From Ruminococcaceae bacterium UBA6842 (lineage in GTDB: Bacteria > Bacillota > Clostridia > Oscillospirales > Acutalibacteraceae), in the NCBI GenBank assembly GCA_002451855.1, contig DKDS01000034.1, positions 1 to 9,673 on the forward strand: a stretch of 9,673 bases of DNA. Reading direction: 5' to 3'. Shown here piece by piece: positions 6,814-9,673 of this stretch. Under the pieces are notes generated by a model that was not told the DNA's origin, did not search any database, and worked only from the letters and a program-made list of their open reading frames with translations. The position numbers and the translations under genes were made by a program. Every line of letters begins with the position of its first letter. Position 1 is the first letter of the stretch.

Positions 6814-7926
6814 ATGAAAAGGTTGCTTTGTCTTGTTTTATGCGCTGTTTTGCTTTCGGGCGTTAGAATATCAGCAATGGCCGTCTCGGCTAAAGCGGCG
6901 GCGGTTATAAACGGCGATACGGGTGAAATACTCTTTTCGCAGAATGCGGACGAAAAACTGCCCATGGCAAGCACTACGAAAATTATGACCGCTTTGCTTC
7001 TTTGCGAGCACGGCGAGCCGGAAAAGGAAATTACCGTAACTGCCGATATGTTAAGGGTCGAGGGCTCCTCTATGGGGCTGCTTGCCGGTGACAGGGTGAC
7101 TTATCACGATTTACTGTACGGTATGATGCTGGCTTCGGGAAACGACGCCGCAAATGTTACCGCAATAGCGCTCGGCGGCAGCGTCGAGCAGTTTGTGGAA
7201 AAAATGAACGCAAAGGCGGCGGAGCTTGGACTTAACAACACACACTTTGTCACTCCGTCGGGGCTTGACGCAGACGGACATTACACAACGGCGGCGGAGC
7301 TTGCCGCTCTTGCGGCCTATGCCCTTAAAAACGAGAGCTTTGCCAAAGCGGCGGCAAGTGAATCCGCCGTTTTAAATTACGGAAATCCGCCGTACAGGCG
7401 GTCGCTTAAAAACCACAATAAAATGCTTAAGCTGTATAACGGCGCCGTGGGCGTAAAAACGGGATTTACCAAAAAATCCGGTCGTTGCCTTGTTTCAGCG
7501 GCAAGACAGGACGGTAAGCTTGCGGTTGCGGTCACGCTTAACGACCCGAATGATTGGGAGGACCATGCAGCTCTGCTTGATTTCGGACTTTCTGAAATAA
7601 AACAAACCGACTATTCCCCGAAAACCTCAATGTACGCCATACCCGTGATAGGCTCGGATACCGAAAAATTGCAGGTTTTTATTGAGCCTTATACGGTAAA
7701 CACACTTGAGACGCAAAATATTAATTGTACTGTTAATCTTCCGAAGTTCCTATATGCGCCGATAAAAAAGGGGGAAGTGCTCGGTTCTGTGGTTTATACT
7801 CTTGACGGCAAGGTGATAGGGACCGTTGAGTTAAAGGCGCTGACAGGAGCGGAGCCTTACAGTGAGCCGCTCGGAATTGCGGAGATACTGATAAGAAATA
7901 TAAAATACATATTTTTGAATTTTTAG
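6814..7926 (+). CDS. D-alanyl-D-alanine carboxypeptidase (penicillin-binding, S11 family)
   Basis: Exported serine carboxypeptidase of 370 residues that removes the terminal D-Ala from peptidoglycan stem peptides and limits cross-linking. Seen: a signal peptide with Lys-Arg start and hydrophobic core (about 4-17), with likely cleavage near 21-27; the catalytic tetrad S53-T-T-K56 in ASTTKIM; SGN (108-110); KTG (215-217); and the conserved PSGLD (148-152). A C-terminal beta-rich domain (about 265-345) and a short hydrophobic tail (about 354-370, ILIRNIKYIFLNF) fit a PBP5-like protein held at the membrane. AAGGTGG (6800-6806) lies 7 bases upstream. In B. subtilis a homologue (dacB) also lies near scpAB and rluB and acts on spore cortex; a similar role here is inference, and DacF-like is another possibility. 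Confidence 0.94.
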   Translation: MKRLLCLVLCAVLLSGVRISAMAVSAKAAAVINGDTGEILFSQNADEKLPMASTTKIMTALLLCEHGEPEKEITVTADMLRVEGSSMGLLAGDRVTYHDLLYGMMLASGNDAANVTAIALGGSVEQFVEKMNAKAAELGLNNTHFVTPSGLDADGHYTTAAELAALAAYALKNESFAKAAASESAVLNYGNPPYRRSLKNHNKMLKLYNGAVGVKTGFTKKSGRCLVSAARQDGKLAVAVTLNDPNDWEDHAALLDFGLSEIKQTDYSPKTSMYAIPVIGSDTEKLQVFIEPYTVNTLETQNINCTVNLPKFLYAPIKKGEVLGSVVYTLDGKVIGTVELKALTGAEPYSEPLGIAEILIRNIKYIFLNF

Positions 7927-7935
7927 GAGCAAAAA

Positions 7936-8676
7936 ATGAAGGACAATAAAATCAGGCTTCAAAAGCATCTTTCCGAGTGCGGTGTTGCCTCGCGCAGAAA
8001 GGCAGAGGAGCTTATAGAGCAGGGAAAGGTAAAAATAAACGGCCATGTGGCTGTTTTGGGCGCAAAGGTAGACCCTAAGCGGGATAAGGTTACCGTAAGA
8101 GGAAAAACCGTAACGGCAGTAAATGAAAAGCATTATATAATGCTTAATAAGCCAAGAGGCTTTGTCACAACGGCAAGCGATGAGCTGGGAAGAAAAAATG
8201 TCTGCGACCTTGTGTCGGACGCAGGGGTAAGGCTCTTTCCCGTCGGAAGACTTGACCGTGACTCCGAGGGACTTATTATAATGACAAACGATGGAGATTT
8301 TGCAAATCGGCTTACTCACCCGTCCTCCCATGTAAATAAAACCTACCGTGTAACCGTAAAGGGTGAATCGAGTGAGGAAAAGCTCCTTGAAATGAAGGAG
8401 GGCATACTGTTAGACGGAAAAAAGACGCTGCCGTGCGACTGCTTTATCGCCGAGCGCAAGCCTGACAGGACTGTGCTTATATTTATACTCAACGAGGGCA
8501 GAAACCGCCAAATAAGGCGTATGTGCGAGGCTGTGGGACTTACCGTAATAAGGCTTAAAAGAACGGAAATAGCAGGCGTAAAGCTCGGTATGCTTCCGCA
8601 GGGAAAGTGGCGGCCGTTAAACGAAAGAGAAATGCGCCGTCTTACAAATATAACGCAGAAAAAAGAGGATGCTTAA
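7936..8676 (+). CDS. rluB: 23S rRNA pseudouridine synthase (RluB/RsuA family)
   Basis: Isomerises a uridine in rRNA to pseudouridine; RluB members act near the peptidyl-transferase centre of 23S rRNA. The 246-residue length is normal. Seen: an N-terminal S4 RNA-binding domain (about 6-60; RLQKHLSECGVASRRKAEELI, with SRRKAE as key), a linker, MLNKPRGFVTT (69-79), the catalytic motif GRLDRDSEGLIIMTNDG (104-120, catalytic D107), the THP.....KTYRV segment after it, and NEGRNRQIRRMCEAVG near the C-terminus (RQIRRM diagnostic). AGGAG (7925-7929) overlaps the carboxypeptidase stop, with 6 bases to the ATG, so the genes are co-transcribed. The exact target uridine cannot be told from sequence; RsuA/RluE/RluF relatives share these motifs, but context next to scpAB favours RluB. 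Confidence 0.94.
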   Translation: MKDNKIRLQKHLSECGVASRRKAEELIEQGKVKINGHVAVLGAKVDPKRDKVTVRGKTVTAVNEKHYIMLNKPRGFVTTASDELGRKNVCDLVSDAGVRLFPVGRLDRDSEGLIIMTNDGDFANRLTHPSSHVNKTYRVTVKGESSEEKLLEMKEGILLDGKKTLPCDCFIAERKPDRTVLIFILNEGRNRQIRRMCEAVGLTVIRLKRTEIAGVKLGMLPQGKWRPLNEREMRRLTNITQKKEDA

Positions 8677-9050
8677 TGCTGACCGTAGCCGCAGTGCAGG
8701 ATAAAAACAGAATTAAGGAGTATTTTGCCGAAAACGGGCTTACGGCGTCCGAATATTCAGGCTGTATGGAAGCGCGGTGCGGCGGCGAAGCTTTGGGCTT
8801 TTGCCTTTATAGGCTTAGCAAGGATGAAATGACAATATATAAAATTTACCCCGAGAATGACTTTCCTTTGGCTGACGGTATTCTGCGCAGTACACTGCAT
8901 TTAGCCCACAGAAGAGGTATTGTAAATGTGTACTGTACAGAGGCGAGCAGGGCGCTTTGCGAAAAGTCGGGATTTATCAAAAATGCCGAGAAAGGATTGC
9001 TTGATATTTCATTATTATCAAAGGATTGCTGCGGCGGATGTAATTTATAA
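8676..9050 (+). CDS. Small GNAT-like protein with Cys-rich C-terminus
   Basis: Protein of 124 residues. The start is placed at ATG 8676, which overlaps the rluB stop (TAATG) and has AGAGGA (8664-8669) 6 bases upstream; an in-frame ATG at 8607 lies inside rluB and is unlikely. Parts resemble a GNAT acetyltransferase: a strand GFCLYRL (41-47), a second strand EMTIYKIYP (51-59), a helix LADGILRSTLHLAHRRG (65-81) at the acetyl-CoA position, strand VNVYC (83-87), and LCEKSGFI (94-101), the usual end-of-fold LyeklGF pattern. It is shorter than a typical GNAT and lacks a clear RxxGxG/A pyrophosphate loop, so activity is uncertain. The end carries a C118-C119-G-G-C122 cluster that could bind metal or be redox-active. 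The last gene of the operon; function unknown. Confidence 0.78.
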   Translation: MLTVAAVQDKNRIKEYFAENGLTASEYSGCMEARCGGEALGFCLYRLSKDEMTIYKIYPENDFPLADGILRSTLHLAHRRGIVNVYCTEASRALCEKSGFIKNAEKGLLDISLLSKDCCGGCNL

Positions 9051-9053
9051 TAA

Positions 9054-9086
9054 AAAGTCAAAAAATCATATTTTTTGCTTGACTTT
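9054..9086. repeat. AT-rich inverted repeat overlapping the tRNA promoter
   Basis: AAAGTCAA (9054-9061) is the exact reverse complement of TTGACTTT (9079-9086), and AAAA (9062-9065) can also pair with TTTT (9073-9076) past a GC bulge. It begins 3 bases after the GNAT-like gene. It is too GC-poor and lacks a T-run after the stem, so it is a poor terminator. Its right arm contains the -35 box of the tRNA promoter. Confidence 0.5.
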
Positions 9087-9107
9087 GCTATTTGTTTATG
9101 GTATATT
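9079..9107 (+). promoter_or_regulatory. Strong promoter for the tRNA-Thr/tRNA-Tyr pair
   Basis: TTGACT (9079-9084, 5 of 6) and TATATT (9102-9107, 5 of 6) are spaced by exactly 17 bases. The transcript would start near 9114, about 13 bases before tRNA-Thr, a short leader usual for stable RNA. Near-consensus boxes fit the high output needed for tRNA. Confidence 0.82.
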
Positions 9108-9126
9108 AATTAGGCGCTGAAAAAAT

Positions 9127-9202
9127 GCTGGTGTAGCTCAGTTGGTAGAGCAGCTGATTTGTAATCAGCAGGTCGGGGGTTCAAGTCCGTCCACCAGCTC
9201 CA
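9127..9202 (+). tRNA. tRNA-Thr (anticodon UGU)
   Basis: Cloverleaf read by eye. Acceptor GCTGGTG (9127-9133) pairs perfectly with CACCAGC (9192-9198), discriminator T9199 and encoded CCA (9200-9202). D arm GCTC/GAGC with loop AGTTGGTA. Anticodon stem GCTGA/TCAGC, loop TTTGTAA, anticodon TGT (9160-9162) reading ACA threonine codons. T loop TTCAAGT (9180-9186). The T stem GGGGG/CCGTC has a G.G mismatch in the middle pair (9177 with 9189) and one G.U, which is unusual. All other parts are canonical. Confidence 0.95.
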
Positions 9203-9235
9203 GCATAGCTGTGTTTTTTCCGCGGAATTTAATAT

Positions 9236-9320
9236 GGGAGAGTTCCCGAGTGGCCAAAGGGGACAGACTGTAAATCTGCTGCTTTATGCTTCGATGGTTC
9301 GAATCCATCCTCTCCCACCA
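9236..9320 (+). tRNA. tRNA-Tyr (anticodon GUA)
   Basis: Class II tRNA of 85 bases with a long variable arm. Acceptor GGGAGAG (9236-9242) pairs perfectly with CTCTCCC (9310-9316), discriminator A9317 and encoded CCA (9318-9320). D stem CCC/GGG. Anticodon loop CTGTAAA with anticodon GTA (9270-9272). Anticodon stem ACAGA/TCTGC has an A.C mismatch at the outermost pair. The long variable arm spans about 9279-9292. T stem GATGG/CCATC is perfect, with loop TTCGAAT. It follows tRNA-Thr by 33 bases and shares its promoter. Confidence 0.95.
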
Positions 9321-9352
9321 AAAAGGACTTAGCGTACGCTAAGTCCTTTTTT
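9320..9352 (+). terminator. Intrinsic terminator after tRNA-Tyr, likely bidirectional
   Basis: A perfect 30-bp palindrome (9321-9350): arm AAAAGGACTTAGC, centre GTAC, and the exact reverse-complement arm, followed by more T (to 9352). It begins right at the CCA end of tRNA-Tyr. The A-run on the left means it also has a T-run on the minus strand, so it could stop transcription from the convergent MATE gene too. Confidence 0.95.
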
Positions 9353-9397
9353 AATGAAATTCGTTCCTGCAAAACGAGTGACTTGTTTTAATATTTG

Positions 9398-9436
9398 AGT
9401 GTTTCAACATGCAATGCATGGTTGAGGCACTTTTTT
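9398..9436 (+). terminator. Second hairpin terminator downstream of the tRNAs
   Basis: AGTGTTTCAACATGC (9398-9412) pairs with 9416-9431 through 15 bp that include two G.U pairs and one bulged G, with a 3-base AAT loop. The 3' arm runs into TTTTTT (9431-9436). No T-run is present on the minus strand, so it acts on rightward transcripts. No gene lies between it and the first terminator, so it is a back-up stop or the end of a short untranslated RNA. Confidence 0.75.
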
Positions 9437-9470
9437 ATTGTAATATATTCGGCAGGTCATAGCGTTTTTT

Positions 9471-9502
9471 TATCAACAAATTAAGCTTAATTTTTCTTGA
9501 TA
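9471..9502. repeat. AT-rich inverted repeat with a perfect 16-bp palindromic core
   Basis: The core AAATTAAGCTTAATTT (9478-9493) is a perfect palindrome. It is flanked by TATCAA (9471-9476) and its reverse complement TTGATA (9497-9502), giving a nested inverted repeat of 32 bases. It lies 10 bases beyond the MATE stop codon. Neither strand shows a T-run after the stem, so it is not a standard terminator; a protein-binding site or an mRNA 3' stem are options. Confidence 0.55.
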
Positions 9503-9511
9503 CCGATATTT

Positions 9512-9673
9512 TCAGACCGATTTATAATTACCTTTTTTGAGCATAACAGCCAGTATGACGGCGCATATAATAACGGAAAAAAGCGAGCCTGCGGCTGAGG
9601 AAAGTCCCATCGGCAAAAGGGTGGTTGTAAACAGCTTTGAAGTAATATAAGCGCCGGGTATACGGACAAGAAT
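9512..9673 (-). CDS. C-terminal end of a MATE family efflux transporter (partial)
   Basis: The minus strand is open from the right window edge to a TGA at 9514-9512, giving 53 residues. It starts ILVRIPGAYITSKLF, continues through TTTLLPMGLSSAAGSLFSVI with a final membrane helix (about 30-45, LFSVIICAVILAVML) and ends KKGNYKSV. The R-I-P-x-A-Y motif, the LP.GL....GS turn and a last helix followed by a short basic tail match the C-terminus of Na+/drug antiporters of the MATE group (NorM/DinF-like). It would be a 12-helix inner-membrane exporter; most of it lies outside the window, so substrate and exact subgroup cannot be told. It is convergent with the tRNA genes. A longer minus-strand reading frame over 9487-9669 is rejected in its favour. 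Confidence 0.75.
   Translation of the reverse strand: MLVRIPGAYITSKLFTTTLLPMGLSSAAGSLFSVIICAVILAVMLKKGNYKSV

Noticed and set aside
8607..8675. An upstream ATG that would lengthen the GNAT-like gene by 23 residues
   Set aside because: It lies within rluB, has no good ribosome binding site, and the added residues are an out-of-frame reading of rluB; the TAATG overlap at 8676 is a better start.
9409..9462. A 17-codon open frame starting at ATG 9409
   Set aside because: It runs through a terminator hairpin, has no binding site and is short enough to be chance.
9487..9669. A 60-codon minus-strand open frame at the right edge
   Set aside because: The neighbouring minus-strand frame ending at 9512 gives a convincing MATE C-terminus; this frame gives no family pattern.
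1..9673. Search for CRISPR arrays, insertion sequences, att sites, phage genes and defence systems
   Set aside because: I saw no spaced direct repeats, transposase or integrase motifs, and the genes are housekeeping in type. The tRNA 3' ends show no repeated copy nearby that would mark an integrated element.

Overview
The window reads as ordinary chromosome of a Gram-positive, endospore-forming Clostridia, most likely Oscillospiraceae/Ruminococcaceae. The reasons are: GerW/YtfJ sporulation and ScpA/ScpB genes; an AlaS with the Cys-rich insert usual in Firmicutes; AGGAGG-type ribosome binding sites; tightly overlapping genes; moderate GC; heavy use of ATA and CTT codons. I see no phage, insertion sequence, CRISPR array, integrase or toxin cargo. 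Every protein except two small ones falls in a recognisable family.

Layout. (1) Positions 2-3668, plus strand: the end of an operon with alaS (5' end cut by the window), a HIT-family nucleotide hydrolase, an Apt-like phosphoribosyltransferase and a 47-residue ribbon-helix-helix protein. A strong intrinsic terminator at 3690-3718 closes it. (2) A sigma-A type promoter (TTGTAA, 17 bp, TATAAT; 3720-3748) abuts that terminator and drives a long operon at 3775-9050: M50 site-2-type protease, scpA, scpB, a DUF2953 membrane protein, ytfJ (gerW-like), a D-Ala-D-Ala carboxypeptidase, rluB and a small GNAT-like protein with a Cys-rich tail. Neighbours overlap by 1-4 bases or are spaced by under 25 bases, except for 86 bases before the carboxypeptidase, where a second weak promoter may lie. 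(3) A consensus promoter (9079-9107) drives tRNA-Thr(UGU) and tRNA-Tyr(GUA), ended by a perfect 30-bp palindromic terminator and, about 50 bases later, a second hairpin terminator. (4) On the minus strand, the last 53 codons of a MATE-family transporter enter from the right edge, convergent with the tRNAs.

How the genes fit together. Operon 1 serves translation and nucleotide housekeeping. Operon 2 joins chromosome segregation (ScpAB, the kleisin and its partner in SMC condensin), sporulation or envelope functions (DUF2953, YtfJ, penicillin-binding carboxypeptidase), membrane proteolysis and 23S rRNA pseudouridylation. A similar scpA-scpB...dacB...rluB neighbourhood is known in Bacillus subtilis, so this is a conserved module rather than a new system.

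Points most worth a second look are the short ribbon-helix-helix gene, the Cys-tailed GNAT-like protein, a G.G mismatch in the T-stem of tRNA-Thr, and a dense run of hairpins and inverted repeats at 9321-9502. I did not find evidence of a previously undescribed system.
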